Shown piece by piece: positions 49,528 to 58,781 of a stretch of 64,000 nucleotides of DNA. The DNA is from Streptomyces harbinensis (GTDB taxonomy: Bacteria > Actinomycetota > Actinomycetes > Streptomycetales > Streptomycetaceae). A model generated the notes under the pieces. That model was not told the origin of the DNA and searched no databases. It saw only the letters and a program-made list of their open reading frames with translations. The number at the start of each line of letters is the position of its first letter. Position 1 is the stretch's first letter. The translations under genes were made by a program, and so were the position numbers. The stretch is from positions 124,001 to 188,000 of the forward strand of contig NZ_FPAB01000002.1 of the NCBI RefSeq assembly GCF_900116145.1, written 5' to 3'.

Positions 49528-50211
49528 GTGCTGACCACGCCTGCCCCCACACTTCCCCCGCCACCGCACCGCACCTCCGCCACCTCCGCCACCTCGGCCA
49601 CCTCCCGTCCGGAGGCCGCCCACGACACGGTCACCCGGGTCGCGCTGCGCGCCCGCACCGGCGACCCGGACGCCGTGGAGGCGTTCGTCCGCGCGCTCCA
49701 CCGCGATGTGTGGCGGTACGTCGCCCATCTCGCCGGTGACCCGCGGCTGGCCGACGACCTGACCCAGGAAACGTTTCTGCGGGCCCTGCGCTCCCTGCAC
49801 CGGTTCGAGGGCCGCTCCACCGCCCGTACCTGGCTGCTGTCGATCGCCCGGCACACCGTCGTCGACAGCCTGCGCCGGGCCGCCGCCCGTCCCCGGACCT
49901 CCCCCTGGGAGGACTGGCGCAGCGCCGTCGAACAGGCGCAGCCGCGCGGCCTGCCCGGGTTCGAGGACGGCGTGGCGCTCATCGACCTGCTGGCGGCCCT
50001 GCCGTGCGATCGCCGCCGGGCGTTCGTGCTGACGCAGATCTGCGGCATGCCCTACGAGGACGCCGCCCGGCTGCTCGGCTGCCCGGTCGGCACGGTGCGC
50101 TCCCGGGTTTCGCGGGCCAGAGCCGGCCTGCTCGCCCTGCTCACCGAGGCCGATGCCGAGGCCGAGTCCGCCTCCCGCCGGTCCCGGGCGGCCGGGCCGT
50201 GCCCGCCGTGA
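49528..50211 (+). CDS. ECF-type RNA polymerase sigma factor
   Basis: A 227-residue sigma factor. Region 2 is clear (VWRYVAHLAGDPRLADDLTQ, TFLRALRSLHRFEGRSTART), and region 4 contains LPCDRRRAFVLTQICGMPYEDAARLLGC with VGTVRSRVSRARAGLL as the recognition helix. The N-terminus has an extra 30 residues with an Ala-Thr-Ser triplet repeat. The GTG at 49528 is 5 bp from GGAAGGA; the GTG at 49510 lies before that site. No anti-sigma factor gene follows; the membrane protein upstream could play that part. Confidence 0.88.
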   Translation: MLTTPAPTLPPPPHRTSATSATSATSRPEAAHDTVTRVALRARTGDPDAVEAFVRALHRDVWRYVAHLAGDPRLADDLTQETFLRALRSLHRFEGRSTARTWLLSIARHTVVDSLRRAAARPRTSPWEDWRSAVEQAQPRGLPGFEDGVALIDLLAALPCDRRRAFVLTQICGMPYEDAARLLGCPVGTVRSRVSRARAGLLALLTEADAEAESASRRSRAAGPCPP

Positions 50212-50314
50212 CGGCGCCCGGGCCGGGCCGGTACGGCGGCACCCGGGCGCCGCGCACCGGCCCGGGCCGGCTGCGGCCGGCGCGCGGGACACCCGGCCGG
50301 CGCGGGAGCCACGG

Positions 50315-51541
50315 GTGAGGGCCGGGCGCCCGGCGCCCGCCCCGGGCGCGGCCCGGCGCCGCGCTCCGGCCGATCGCGCCGGGCGGTCCCTCAGCGGCGC
50401 GCACCGTGCCCTGCTGGCCGGCGGATTCCTCGTCAACCTCGGTACCTTCGCCGTCTACCCGTACCTGGCGGTGCTGCTGCGCGACCGGCTGGGCGCCGGT
50501 ATGGCCGAGGTGGGCCTGGTTCTGGGCGCCGCGACCCTGGTGCAGTTCGCCGGGGCGCCGTTCACCGCCGCCTTCGCCGAACGCGCCGGACTGAAGCGGT
50601 CCCTGACGCTGGCCACCGGGCTGTACTGCGCCGGCGCGGTGACCTATCTGTACGGCGCGGGGCGCCCCGCGCTGACGGTGCTCGGCCTCTTCCTCAGCTG
50701 CGGGGCCGGCGCCCTGTACTCACCGGCGTTCCGCGGCTATCTGGTGCACGCGGCACCGCCCGGGCGCCGTCCCCGCCTGCTGTCGGCAGGCAACGCCGCG
50801 GGCAACCTCGGCATCGCGCTCGGACCGGTGGCCGGCGCACTGTTCCTGGCCGAGCCGGGGCGGCTGTTCGCCCTGACCACCGTGCTGTACGCCTTGCTGG
50901 CGGCCGGTCATCTTCTCCTGCGGCCCGAGCCCCGGGACGGGGACGCGCCACCGGTGGAGCCGTTCCGCCGGGTGCTGCACGGCCTCGCGGGCCTGCCCTT
51001 CGCGGTCACCGTGCTCACCCACTACCTGTACCTCCAGTTCTACCAGTACCTGGCGGTCTACGCGGAAGGCCGGCTGGCGACCGCGGTGTTCGGCGCGGTC
51101 ATGATGGGGTACGCGCTCGGCCTGGCGGTCCTCCAGCCGCTGCTGGCCGGCCGGATCGGCCCGCTGCGCTATCCGGTGGCGCTGGCGATCGGCTTCTCCT
51201 GCACGGGGGCCGGCATGGCGGCGTTCGCGACCGGCCACCCGGCGGGTATCGGGGCCGGGGCCCTCGCGCTGAGCGCCGGCACCGCCGTGCTGTTCCTCAA
51301 GAACGACCTGGAGGCGCTGGCCCACTCGCGCCGTTCGGCGACGGTGACCTTCGGCCAGCAACGGCTGGCGGTCGGTCTCGGCTCCCTGCTGAGCGGGCTC
51401 ATCGGCGGCCGGCTGTACGGGCTGCTGGAGGAGGCCGGAGCGCTGCCCGGCTTCTGGCTGCTGGTCGCCGCCCAGTGCGTCCTGCTGCCGCCGCTTCTTC
51501 TGCTGGCCGCCCGGCGGCTGCCGGGCGCGCGGCGCGGCTGA
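50315..51541 (+). CDS. MFS transporter
   Basis: A 408-residue major-facilitator protein with 10-12 hydrophobic helices after a 30-residue Arg/Pro/Ala-rich N-terminus. The loop between helices 2 and 3 (AFAERAGLKRSLTLATG) fits the MFS G-x-x-x-D/E-R-x-G-R/K signature, and SAGNAAGNLGIALGPVAGAL is the typical helix 5 segment of drug-exporter-like members. GTG start with GGGAG 6 bp upstream. It follows the ECF sigma gene by 103 bp and sits 2 kb from the methyltransferase/ATP-grasp operon, for which it is a candidate exporter. Confidence 0.8.
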   Translation: MRAGRPAPAPGAARRRAPADRAGRSLSGAHRALLAGGFLVNLGTFAVYPYLAVLLRDRLGAGMAEVGLVLGAATLVQFAGAPFTAAFAERAGLKRSLTLATGLYCAGAVTYLYGAGRPALTVLGLFLSCGAGALYSPAFRGYLVHAAPPGRRPRLLSAGNAAGNLGIALGPVAGALFLAEPGRLFALTTVLYALLAAGHLLLRPEPRDGDAPPVEPFRRVLHGLAGLPFAVTVLTHYLYLQFYQYLAVYAEGRLATAVFGAVMMGYALGLAVLQPLLAGRIGPLRYPVALAIGFSCTGAGMAAFATGHPAGIGAGALALSAGTAVLFLKNDLEALAHSRRSATVTFGQQRLAVGLGSLLSGLIGGRLYGLLEEAGALPGFWLLVAAQCVLLPPLLLLAARRLPGARRG

Positions 51542-51550
51542 GTGGCCCGT

Positions 51551-51585
51551 GCGCGGGGCGGCCCCGGCCGCGAACCGCCCCGCGC
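51551..51585. terminator. Bidirectional hairpin terminator
   Basis: A perfect 11-bp stem, GCGCGGGGCGG and CCGCCCCGCGC with a 13-nt loop, between the convergent MFS and methyltransferase genes. Confidence 0.75.
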
Positions 51586-51594
51586 GCCGCGGCG

Positions 51595-52347
51595 TCAGGA
51601 CGCCGCCGGCTTCTCGTACACGGAGATGTGGCCGCCCTCGGCGGTGAACGGCTCACGCCCCCAGCCGCCCCACCGGTACCGGCGCTCCAGCCCGGCCAGC
51701 CGGGCCATCAGATCGAGTTCGGAGGGCCAGGCGTACCGCATCGACGCCGGCGCCAGCCGGATCCCGTCGTTGCCGATGAGCACATGGTGCCCGTCGAACC
51801 GCTGCGCCACCGGATCGTGCCGGACGGCGGTGAGCCGGACCCGGTCGAGGTCCACCCGGTGCACCTCCAGATTCTGGTTGCGCCGGTAGCGCCCCACGTC
51901 CGGCATCGGGCACTCCAGCACGAACCGGCCACCGGGCAGCAGCCGCCGGGCGACATTGCCGAAACACCGCACCTGCTCCTCCTGCGTCAGCAGGAAGAAG
52001 AAGGTGGAGAACACGACGAACACCATCGCGAACCGGTCCGTACCGCCCGGATCCACATCCGCCATGTCGCCGATGGTGACGGGGATCCGCTCCCCGCCCG
52101 GCTTGGCCCGCATCCGCGCCACCATCGCCTCCGAGGCGTCGATGCCCCGCAGATCGACCCCGGTGGCGGCCAGCGGGATGGTCACCCGGCCGGTGCCCAC
52201 CGCGAGTTCCAGGACCGGCCCGGCGGGGCCCTCCTCGATGAGCGCAGCCAGGGAACGGACGGCTTCCGTGGGGTCCAGCTCGGCGTGCCAAGCGTCGTAG
52301 ACGTCGGCGTTCAGCTCGCCGTAGGTCTCCGGTCCGTGGTTCTGCAT
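51595..52347 (-). CDS. Class I SAM-dependent methyltransferase
   Basis: A 250-residue methyltransferase. It begins YGELNADVYDAWHAE, with motif I VLELAVGTGRVTIPLA (about 45-60), RGIDASEAM as motif II and GNVARRLLPGGRFVLE as the post-motif. The ATG at 52347 follows GGAGGACGCGTG. No substrate can be assigned. Transcribed alone, divergent from the ferric-reductase-like gene. Confidence 0.82.
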   Translation of the reverse strand: MQNHGPETYGELNADVYDAWHAELDPTEAVRSLAALIEEGPAGPVLELAVGTGRVTIPLAATGVDLRGIDASEAMVARMRAKPGGERIPVTIGDMADVDPGGTDRFAMVFVVFSTFFFLLTQEEQVRCFGNVARRLLPGGRFVLECPMPDVGRYRRNQNLEVHRVDLDRVRLTAVRHDPVAQRFDGHHVLIGNDGIRLAPASMRYAWPSELDLMARLAGLERRYRWGGWGREPFTAEGGHISVYEKPAAS

Positions 52348-52738
52348 CACGCGTCCTCCGCGAGGGTCGGTTGAGCGGCCATCCTGCGGTCCGGGCCGAG
52401 CGCGGCGGCGCGGGAGAAGAGTGCGGAACGGGCCGCGCCGCCACGGCCCCTGACATCGGTCGGCCCGCGGTCCGGGGAAGTTCCCGCCGGGCCCGGCGAA
52501 CCCGCCGCTGTCCGGTCCTGGCCGCGCTCCCGGCCGGTCCGCCGCGCGGCCCCTCACCTTGAGAGGTCGTGCGCGGCGGGGAGTTCGTTCCCGTGCTGTC
52601 CGGCACCGGCCAACTCCCGTGCAGCGACTTCCCGCTCCACCCGAACCCGGCTACTGTCCATCGCCGGTGGCGCCTGGCCCGGCGCGCATCGCAGCTGTGC
52701 CCTCCTGCCCTCGGCATACGGAAAGTGGTGTCCCGGAC

Positions 52739-53842
52739 ATGCCGGAACTCTCCGGATCGGTATCGGCCGCCCCGCGCCCGCCGCGCGGTCCGCGCGAACG
52801 GGGCCGCTTCGACTGGGCGGGGCTGCGGGCCGACCTGCGCGGCGCGGTACCGGACGCCTCCCTGGCGCTGCTGGCGACCGGGCTCATCTACTGGCTGCTG
52901 TACGCCCGGATCTCCAGCGGCACCTCGGCCACCCTCTCCCTGATGCCGCACATGGAGAACCCGGCCGAGTACTGGATGTACTGGATGTGCCAGGCGTTCG
53001 GCTGGTCGGCGCTGCTGTGGGCGTACATCACGGTGGTCTTCGGGCTGCTGCGCTCGGGCCCGTACCCGCGCTGGCGGTGGCTGCCGGTGACCCGGCTGGA
53101 GAAGTGGCACCGCACCACCAGCCTCACCACCATCGGGCTGATGTTCCTGCACGCCGCGTTCTTCTTCGGCGACCAGCTGCGGGACAACCTGACCCGCTGG
53201 GGGACCGGCCGCAGCCTGTGGACCGCGTTCGTGGATGTGTTCGTGCCCGGCGGGTACGCCACCGGCACCGGCCGGATCGCCATCCTGATCGGACTGCTCG
53301 CCCTCTATCTCGCCATCCCGCTGAGCCTGGCGTTCTATCTGCGGCACCGCACCGGCTCCCGGATGTGGGTGGCGCTGCACCGCTTCGTCATCGTGGTGTA
53401 CGTCCTCAGCGTCTGGCACACCCTGCTGTACGGCACCAACGTCTGGTACGACGGCACCTTCCGCACCCTGGTGTGGGCGCTCCAGATGCCCATCGCCGCG
53501 CTGATCCTGCTGCGGCTGCTGGCCCCGGCGCGGCCCCGGGAGCGGCTGCGGCTGCGCGGCCACCCGCTCCCGGTGACCGTACGGCTGGCCGGCCGGCTCG
53601 CGGTGGTGGCGACCGTCCTGGGGCTGCTGGCCGTGCTGGTGACCGGGGTGGACGGCGGGCGCGACCCGGACGACCACGGGGGCACCTCGCCCGCGCTGTG
53701 GCCGGAACGATGGGTCATCTGGGCGGGGCTGCTCGCCCTCACCCTGGCCCTGGTGGCCGTCGCCCACCGCACCCGCCCCGCCGCCCGCAAGGACCGGGAA
53801 CGGGACCGGGACCGGGACCGGCCCGGGGCCCCGGCCGGCTGA
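52739..53842 (+). CDS. Ferric-reductase-like transmembrane protein
   Basis: A 367-residue membrane protein with seven or eight helices. Histidines on paired helices (KWHRTTSL, FLHAAFFF, ALHRFVIVVYVLSVWHTLL) match the bis-heme framework of the ferric reductase/NOX superfamily. There is no FAD/NAD domain, so a separate reductase partner or another electron donor would be needed. The C-terminus is a charged tail rich in Arg/Asp repeats. ATG at 52739 without a strong ribosome-binding site. Ends in a hairpin overlapping the stop codon. Confidence 0.75.
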   Translation: MPELSGSVSAAPRPPRGPRERGRFDWAGLRADLRGAVPDASLALLATGLIYWLLYARISSGTSATLSLMPHMENPAEYWMYWMCQAFGWSALLWAYITVVFGLLRSGPYPRWRWLPVTRLEKWHRTTSLTTIGLMFLHAAFFFGDQLRDNLTRWGTGRSLWTAFVDVFVPGGYATGTGRIAILIGLLALYLAIPLSLAFYLRHRTGSRMWVALHRFVIVVYVLSVWHTLLYGTNVWYDGTFRTLVWALQMPIAALILLRLLAPARPRERLRLRGHPLPVTVRLAGRLAVVATVLGLLAVLVTGVDGGRDPDDHGGTSPALWPERWVIWAGLLALTLALVAVAHRTRPAARKDRERDRDRDRPGAPAG

Positions 53843-53851
53843 CCGGCCGGG
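53830..53851 (+). terminator. Hairpin overlapping stop codon
   Basis: A perfect 9-bp stem (CCCGGCCGG / CCGGCCGGG) with loop CTGA that includes the stop of the ferric-reductase-like gene. Likely its terminator. Confidence 0.6.
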
Positions 53852-53892
53852 ACGGCGGGCGCGCGGTCCGGCGGCGCGCCGCGGCCGGGCGG

Positions 53893-54528
53893 TCAGAAGC
53901 CGCGGTCGATCCACTCCGGGAGGTGCGGGGCCTCCTCGGCGATGGTGGTGGTCGGGCCGTGCCCGGTGTGGACCGTGGTGGCGCCGGGCAGGGTCAGCAG
54001 CTTCTCGCGCAGCGAGACGATGATGGTGCCGAAGTCGCTGAACGAGCGGCCCGTGGCGCCCGGTCCGCCCGCGAACAGCGTGTCGCCGCTGAACAGCGCC
54101 TGGAGCGCGGGGGCGAACAGGCAGACCGCGCCGGGCGCGTGCCCCGGGGTGTGCAGCACCTGGAGTTCGGTGCCCGCCACCGTCAGCGTCTGACCGTCCG
54201 TCAGCTCGCCGTCGGGCGCCCGGTCCGGGTGGGTCTGCCGCCACAGCGGCAGATCGTCGGCGTGCAGCAGGATCGGGGCGCCGGTGCGCTCCGCCAGCGC
54301 CGGCGCGGCGTCGATGTGGTCGTTGTGGGCGTGGGTGCACACGATGGCCCGCAGGGTGCGCGCGCCCACGGCGGCGGCGATCGCCTCCACGTCGTGCGCG
54401 GCGTCGATGACGATCACCTCCTCGTCGTCGCCGACGATCCACACATTGTTGTCGACGTCCCAGGTGCCGCCGTCCAGCGAGAAGGTGCCGGCGGTGACGA
54501 GCTGTTCGATACGGGGTCCGGTGGTCAC
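53893..54528 (-). CDS. Metallo-beta-lactamase-fold hydrolase
   Basis: A 211-residue MBL-fold protein of the glyoxalase II type. The metal motif THAHNDH (near residues 64-70) is followed by [16 protein letters not shown] and [10 protein letters not shown], completing the two-zinc site. Its GTG overlaps the stop of the mycothiol-dependent dehydrogenase by 4 bp. This pairing is common in actinobacteria and suggests hydrolysis of an S-acyl-mycothiol, for example the S-formylmycothiol made by its partner. Confidence 0.88.
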   Translation of the reverse strand: MTTGPRIEQLVTAGTFSLDGGTWDVDNNVWIVGDDEEVIVIDAAHDVEAIAAAVGARTLRAIVCTHAHNDHIDAAPALAERTGAPILLHADDLPLWRQTHPDRAPDGELTDGQTLTVAGTELQVLHTPGHAPGAVCLFAPALQALFSGDTLFAGGPGATGRSFSDFGTIIVSLREKLLTLPGATTVHTGHGPTTTIAEEAPHLPEWIDRGF

Positions 54529-55610
54529 AGGATCACCACCGAGCGCAGCACGTCGCCGTGGTGCATCCGGTCGAAGGCGTGCTCCACCTGGTCGAGGGCG
54601 ATGGTTTCGGTGACGAAGGCATCGAGATCGAGCCGTCCTTGCTGGTAGAGATCGACGAGCATCGGGAAGTCCCGGCTGGGCAGACAGTCCCCGTACCAGG
54701 AGGACTTGAGCGAGCCGCCCCGCCCGAAGACATCCAGCAGCGGCAGTTCCAGCCGCATCTCCGGGGTCGGCACTCCCACCAGCACCACCGTACCGGCCAG
54801 GTCACGGGCGTAGAACGCCTGCCGGTAGGTCTCCGGGCGGCCCACCGCCTCGATGACGACGTCCGCGCCGAAGCCGCCGGTCAGCTCGCGGATCGCCTCG
54901 ACGGGGTCGGTCTCGCGGGAGTTGACGGTGTGGGTGGCGCCCAGCCGCTGCGCGGTGGCCAGCTTCCGGTCGTCGATGTCCACCGCGATGATCCGGGCCG
55001 CGCCCGCCAGCCGGGAGCCGGCGACGGCCGCGTCGCCGACGCCGCCGCAGCCGATCACCGCCACGCTGTCGCCACGCCCGACCCCGCCGGTGTTGATGGC
55101 CGCGCCGATGCCGGCCATCACCCCGCAGCCCAGCAGCCCCACGGCGGCGGCGGACGCGTCCGGGGCGACCTTGGTGCACTGGCCGGCCGCGACCAGGGTC
55201 TTCTCGGCGAACGCGCCGATCCCGAGCGCCGGCGACAGCTCGGTGCCGTCCTCCAGGGTCATCTTCTGCCGCGCGTTGTGCGTGTCGAAGCAGTACCAGG
55301 GCCGGCCGCGCTTGCAGGCCCGGCACTGGCCGCACACCGCCCGCCAGTTGAGGATGACGAAGTCACCGGGGGCGACGTCCGTGACGCCCTCGCCCACCGC
55401 CTCCACCGTCCCGGCGGCCTCGTGGCCCAGGAGGTAGGGGAACTCGTCGCCGATGCCGCCCTCGCGGTAGTGCAGATCGGTGTGACACACCCCGCACGCC
55501 TCGACCTTCACCAGCGCCTCGCCGGGCCCCGGGTCCGGCACGGTGATCGTCTCGACGGTGACGGGGGCGCCTTTCGCCCGCGCGACGACAGCACGAACCT
55601 GGTGGGTCAT
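54525..55610 (-). CDS. mscR: S-(hydroxymethyl)mycothiol dehydrogenase / S-nitrosomycothiol reductase
   Basis: A 361-residue zinc-dependent alcohol dehydrogenase of class III type. Catalytic zinc ligands lie in [13 protein letters not shown] and LGHEAAG, structural zinc Cys in [16 protein letters not shown], and the NAD motif is [12 protein letters not shown]. Length and these motifs match mycothiol-dependent formaldehyde dehydrogenase. It oxidises the formaldehyde-mycothiol adduct to S-formylmycothiol and can reduce S-nitrosomycothiol. Start ATG with GAGGAGACCC. Co-transcribed with the MBL-fold hydrolase. Confidence 0.9.
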   Translation of the reverse strand: MTHQVRAVVARAKGAPVTVETITVPDPGPGEALVKVEACGVCHTDLHYREGGIGDEFPYLLGHEAAGTVEAVGEGVTDVAPGDFVILNWRAVCGQCRACKRGRPWYCFDTHNARQKMTLEDGTELSPALGIGAFAEKTLVAAGQCTKVAPDASAAAVGLLGCGVMAGIGAAINTGGVGRGDSVAVIGCGGVGDAAVAGSRLAGAARIIAVDIDDRKLATAQRLGATHTVNSRETDPVEAIRELTGGFGADVVIEAVGRPETYRQAFYARDLAGTVVLVGVPTPEMRLELPLLDVFGRGGSLKSSWYGDCLPSRDFPMLVDLYQQGRLDLDAFVTETIALDQVEHAFDRMHHGDVLRSVVIL

Positions 55611-55739
55611 GGGTCTCCTCGGTCGGTACGGATGCCCGGTTCGGGACATCGCGGCACAGCATGGGCGAGTGCTCCGCGGTGGTCAAGGAACCCTCCGGCG
55701 CCGCGATCCCCCGCCTTCGTTATCCTTTCGTGACAACCG

Positions 55740-56246
55740 ATGGCCGGGGAACGGGGTCCATGGGGCGTGGACAGCGAAGCAGAGGAGTTCTTCACCGAGT
55801 TCTACCCGCGGCTCGCCGGCTGGTGCCGCGGGCTGGTGGACGACGACGCCACCGCGCACGACATCGCGTCCGAGGCGTTCACCCGCCTGTGGTCGCGCTG
55901 GCGCACGGTGGACCGGCCGGAGTCGTATCTCTTCAGCGTCGCCGCCAACCTGGTCAAGGACCACTGGCGCGCACGGGAGCACGAGCGCAGCGCCGTACGC
56001 GGGCTGCTCGCCGGGCGCCGGGAGCACGCGCCGGCCGCCGACCAGGGATTCGATCTGCGCAGCCTCGTGGAGGCGCTGCCGAAACGGCTGCGGGTGCCGG
56101 TGCTGCTGTACTACTACGCCGGCCTGCCGGTCAGCGAGATCGCGGCCGTGCTGCACCGGCGCCCGAACACCGTCAAGGGTGATCTGCACCAGGCACGCGA
56201 GCGACTGCGCACGGCCTTGAGGGGACTTCATGAGATCAGCACGTGA
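55740..56246 (+). CDS. ECF-type RNA polymerase sigma factor
   Basis: A sigma factor of up to 168 residues. Region 2 is FFTEFYPRLAGWCRGLVDDD through RLWSRWRTVDRPESYLFSVA; region 4 has LPKRLRVPVLLYYYAGLPVS and AAVLHRRPNTVKGDLHQARE. I give the first ATG (55740); a GTG at 55767 beginning VDSEAEEFF is equally plausible, and neither has a strong site. It overlaps the DUF4232 gene by 17 bp, the spacing usual for a sigma/anti-sigma pair. Confidence 0.85.
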   Translation: MAGERGPWGVDSEAEEFFTEFYPRLAGWCRGLVDDDATAHDIASEAFTRLWSRWRTVDRPESYLFSVAANLVKDHWRAREHERSAVRGLLAGRREHAPAADQGFDLRSLVEALPKRLRVPVLLYYYAGLPVSEIAAVLHRRPNTVKGDLHQARERLRTALRGLHEIST

Positions 56247-57072
56247 TTCCGACCAGCCGCACGAGCCCTCGGAGATCGCCGAGGCGTTCCACGCGGCCGA
56301 TGTCCGGCTCGATCCGCCGCCGGGCCGGTACGAGGACCTGCGGTACCGGGCCGCCGCGCGCCGCCGGCGCCGGGTGATCGCGGTCACGGCGGCCGTGGTG
56401 CTGTCGGCGGGCGGGACGACGGTGGTGGCCGCCATGGCGCGCTCGGGCGGCGGGGAACAGCCCCCGGTGGCCGCCGAACCGCCCGCGGAGGAGCGGCCCA
56501 CCGCGCCGTCGGACGGCCCCGCCGTCCTGCCCACCGACGACACGGACCGGGACGGGGCGGGCGAGCCGGACCCGGAGCCGGGCGGCGGCGAGAGCGAGCG
56601 GGAGAGCCCGCCGGCCTCCGAACCGGCGGACGGCACCACCGGATCGGCGGGCACGGTGTGCGCGGCGGACGCGCTGGAGCTGTCCGTCGAGGACCCCAAC
56701 GCCGGTGCCGGATCGGTGATGTACACCCTGGTGTTCACCAATACGGGGGACACCACCTGCTCGATGACCGGCTACCCCGGGGTGTCGCTGCTGACCGCCG
56801 AGGGCGGCGAGCAGATCGGCGCGCCCGCCGTCCGCGGCCCCGAGGGCGGGGCCGCGGAGCGGGTGGAGCTGGCCCCGGGCGAGACGGCCCGCGCGGGGCT
56901 GCGGCTCGCCCGGGCGGAGAACTACCCGGCCCCGGAGTGCGGCCCCGCGCCGGCCGCCGGTCTGCTCGTCTATCCGCCGGACGAGACGGAGGCGCTGTTC
57001 CTGCCGCAGGAGGGCGTGACCGGCTGCACCGACGAGAACGTCGAACTGCTGTCGGTGACGGTGGTGAGCTGA
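56230..57072 (+). CDS. Membrane-anchored DUF4232 protein in anti-sigma position
   Basis: A 280-residue single-pass protein. A 50-residue cytoplasmic part rich in Arg (YRAAARRRRR) precedes one membrane helix (about 50-68), a Pro/Glu/Asp-rich linker (75-140) and a DUF4232 domain (CAADALELSVED, TLVFTNTGDTTCSMTGYPGV) with four Cys that could form two disulfides. DUF4232 proteins are exported and of unknown function. The gene overlaps the sigma factor stop by 17 bp and has GAGGGGAC as its site. Translational coupling suggests it controls or anchors the sigma factor, though no zinc-binding anti-sigma motif is present. Confidence 0.75.
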   Translation: MRSARDSDQPHEPSEIAEAFHAADVRLDPPPGRYEDLRYRAAARRRRRVIAVTAAVVLSAGGTTVVAAMARSGGGEQPPVAAEPPAEERPTAPSDGPAVLPTDDTDRDGAGEPDPEPGGGESERESPPASEPADGTTGSAGTVCAADALELSVEDPNAGAGSVMYTLVFTNTGDTTCSMTGYPGVSLLTAEGGEQIGAPAVRGPEGGAAERVELAPGETARAGLRLARAENYPAPECGPAPAAGLLVYPPDETEALFLPQEGVTGCTDENVELLSVTVVS

Positions 57073-57086
57073 CGGTGGGCGCCCGG

Positions 57087-57755
57087 TCAGCCCAGGGCCG
57101 CCGCCACCTCGGTGCGCAGCCGCGGCAGCATGTCGTGCAGCACCCCGGGACACAGGGTGGCGTTGAAGTCCTTGTGCCCGTACAGCTGGGTGGGCGCGAT
57201 GCCGTACTGCTGGCAGGTGTACGCGCACAGGCTGACCAGGACGTCCCACTGGGCCTGCGGCGGGGTGGCCCCGTCGTGGTAGGCGCCCTCGTTGCAGATG
57301 CCGATGGCGTCGTAGTTCTGCCCGGAGGTGTGCGCGCCGAGCACCAGGCCCCGGCCGGCGCGCAGGGTGCGCAGGCTCTCGTGCCGGCCCTCGGTGATCC
57401 AGCCGCCCCGGCTGACGACGAAGTGGTAGCCGGTGTCGGACCAGCCGTTCTCGTCCATGTGGAGGTTCTGGACCCAGCGGGCGTGGCTGTGGGCCTGGGC
57501 GCGGGAGTAGTCGGTGCTGTTGGGGCCGGCCGCGTGGTGGACGATGATCTTGACGGGCCGGTTGTCCAGGACCGAGATGGTGCCGGACGGCGGGCGGGCG
57601 CCCCAGGTGGCCGTGGGATCGATGTCCGGTTCGACCGCCGCCGCCCGGGGGGCGGCGTGCGCGGTGCCGGAGAGGGCTATGGCGGCGCCGCCCGCCACCA
57701 GGCCGGCCGAGCCGGCCAGCAGCAGGCGGCGGCGGGTGAGATCGGCATCGGACAT
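57087..57755 (-). CDS. Tat-exported N-acetylmuramoyl-L-alanine amidase / PGRP-like protein
   Basis: A 222-residue protein. The N-terminus has a twin-arginine signal (LTRRRLLLAG, then Ala/Gly-rich core and AHA cleavage site near 34). The amidase_2/PGRP domain follows, with zinc ligands in IIVHHAAG and GHKDFNATLCPG and the AIGICNEG segment between. It cleaves the amide bond between muramic acid and the stem peptide in peptidoglycan outside the cell. Start at 57755. It lies just below the GH25 lysozyme gene, on the same strand with a 108-bp gap. Confidence 0.88.
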   Translation of the reverse strand: MSDADLTRRRLLLAGSAGLVAGGAAIALSGTAHAAPRAAAVEPDIDPTATWGARPPSGTISVLDNRPVKIIVHHAAGPNSTDYSRAQAHSHARWVQNLHMDENGWSDTGYHFVVSRGGWITEGRHESLRTLRAGRGLVLGAHTSGQNYDAIGICNEGAYHDGATPPQAQWDVLVSLCAYTCQQYGIAPTQLYGHKDFNATLCPGVLHDMLPRLRTEVAAALG

Positions 57756-57863
57756 GGGATCTCCTTCGGGCTGAACGTGCGGGGGAGGGGGAGGAGAGCA
57801 CCGGGGGAGCCGGAGGTAGGGGCCGGCTCCCCCGGGCGTGTCCTGCGGGTGGCGCGGGTGCTG

Positions 57864-58781
57864 CTACGGGGTGTTGTTGGCCAGCGCCAGCAGCCGGTCG
57901 CGCGAGCCGTTGAACTGGTTGCGGTCGACGGCGCCGGAGATGCCGCTCACCGAGCCGGAGTCGGTGTACTGCCAGACGGTGTGCACGTTGAAGCCGCCGG
58001 GCAGCGTCGGGCTGTTGGCGGTGGTCCAGTGCGCGACCCACAGCGGGCTCTGGCTGGCCATCCCGCTCCAGCTGCCGGTGCAGGTGTTCCACCAGCTGGG
58101 CGAGGTGTAGATCACCACGTCACGGCCGGTCCTGGACTTGTACGTGTTGTAGAAGTCCTGGATCCAGTTGCGCATCTGCGTGGTGGACAGCCCGTAGCAC
58201 TGGGCCCCGTACGGGTTGGACTCGATGTCCAGCACGCCGGGCAGGGTGAGGTTGTCGGCCGACCAGGCTCCGCCGTTGGAGGCGAAGAAGTTGGCCTGGG
58301 TCGCCCCGCTGGAGGAGTTCGGCAGCGCGAAGTGGTACGCGCCCCGGATGACCCCGGCGTAGTAGGCGTTCGGGTAGTTGGTGTTGAAGTTGGGGTCGCG
58401 GTACGTGGTGCCCTCGGTGGCCTTCATCCAGGCGAACTGGATGCCGGCGTTGCGCACCGAGGTCCAGTTGATGGACCCCTGCCAGTGGGAGACGTCGATG
58501 CCCTGGACGCCGTCGGTGGGCGCGAACGGGATGAACTGGCGTTCGTCCTCCTGCGGGGTCTCGCCGTGGGCCAGCTCGCCGGCGCCCATGAAGGCCTGAC
58601 CGGGGCTCAGCTCGCCCACCTCCAGGGTGGTGGGCTCACCGGCCGGCGCGCCGGCCGCGTCGGCGGCGGTCGCGCTGGTGGCGGTCAGCGGCGCGACGAG
58701 CAGGGCGAGGGACGCGGCGAGCACGCCGCCGAGGGTCAGCCGGCGCCGGCGGGATCCGGCGCCGCGGGATCGGATGGACAT
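57864..58781 (-). CDS. Secreted GH25 lysozyme
   Basis: A 305-residue exported muramidase. The signal peptide covers about residues 1-40. The GH25 domain starts GIDVSHWQGSINW (near 94) and continues with WMKATEG, GVLDIE and VWQYTDSGSV, which include the Asp and Glu active-site residues of the family. It cleaves the glycan chain of peptidoglycan, so it complements the amidase next to it. The ATG has a near-perfect AGGAGG site 6 bp upstream. Confidence 0.9.
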   Translation of the reverse strand: MSIRSRGAGSRRRRLTLGGVLAASLALLVAPLTATSATAADAAGAPAGEPTTLEVGELSPGQAFMGAGELAHGETPQEDERQFIPFAPTDGVQGIDVSHWQGSINWTSVRNAGIQFAWMKATEGTTYRDPNFNTNYPNAYYAGVIRGAYHFALPNSSSGATQANFFASNGGAWSADNLTLPGVLDIESNPYGAQCYGLSTTQMRNWIQDFYNTYKSRTGRDVVIYTSPSWWNTCTGSWSGMASQSPLWVAHWTTANSPTLPGGFNVHTVWQYTDSGSVSGISGAVDRNQFNGSRDRLLALANNTP

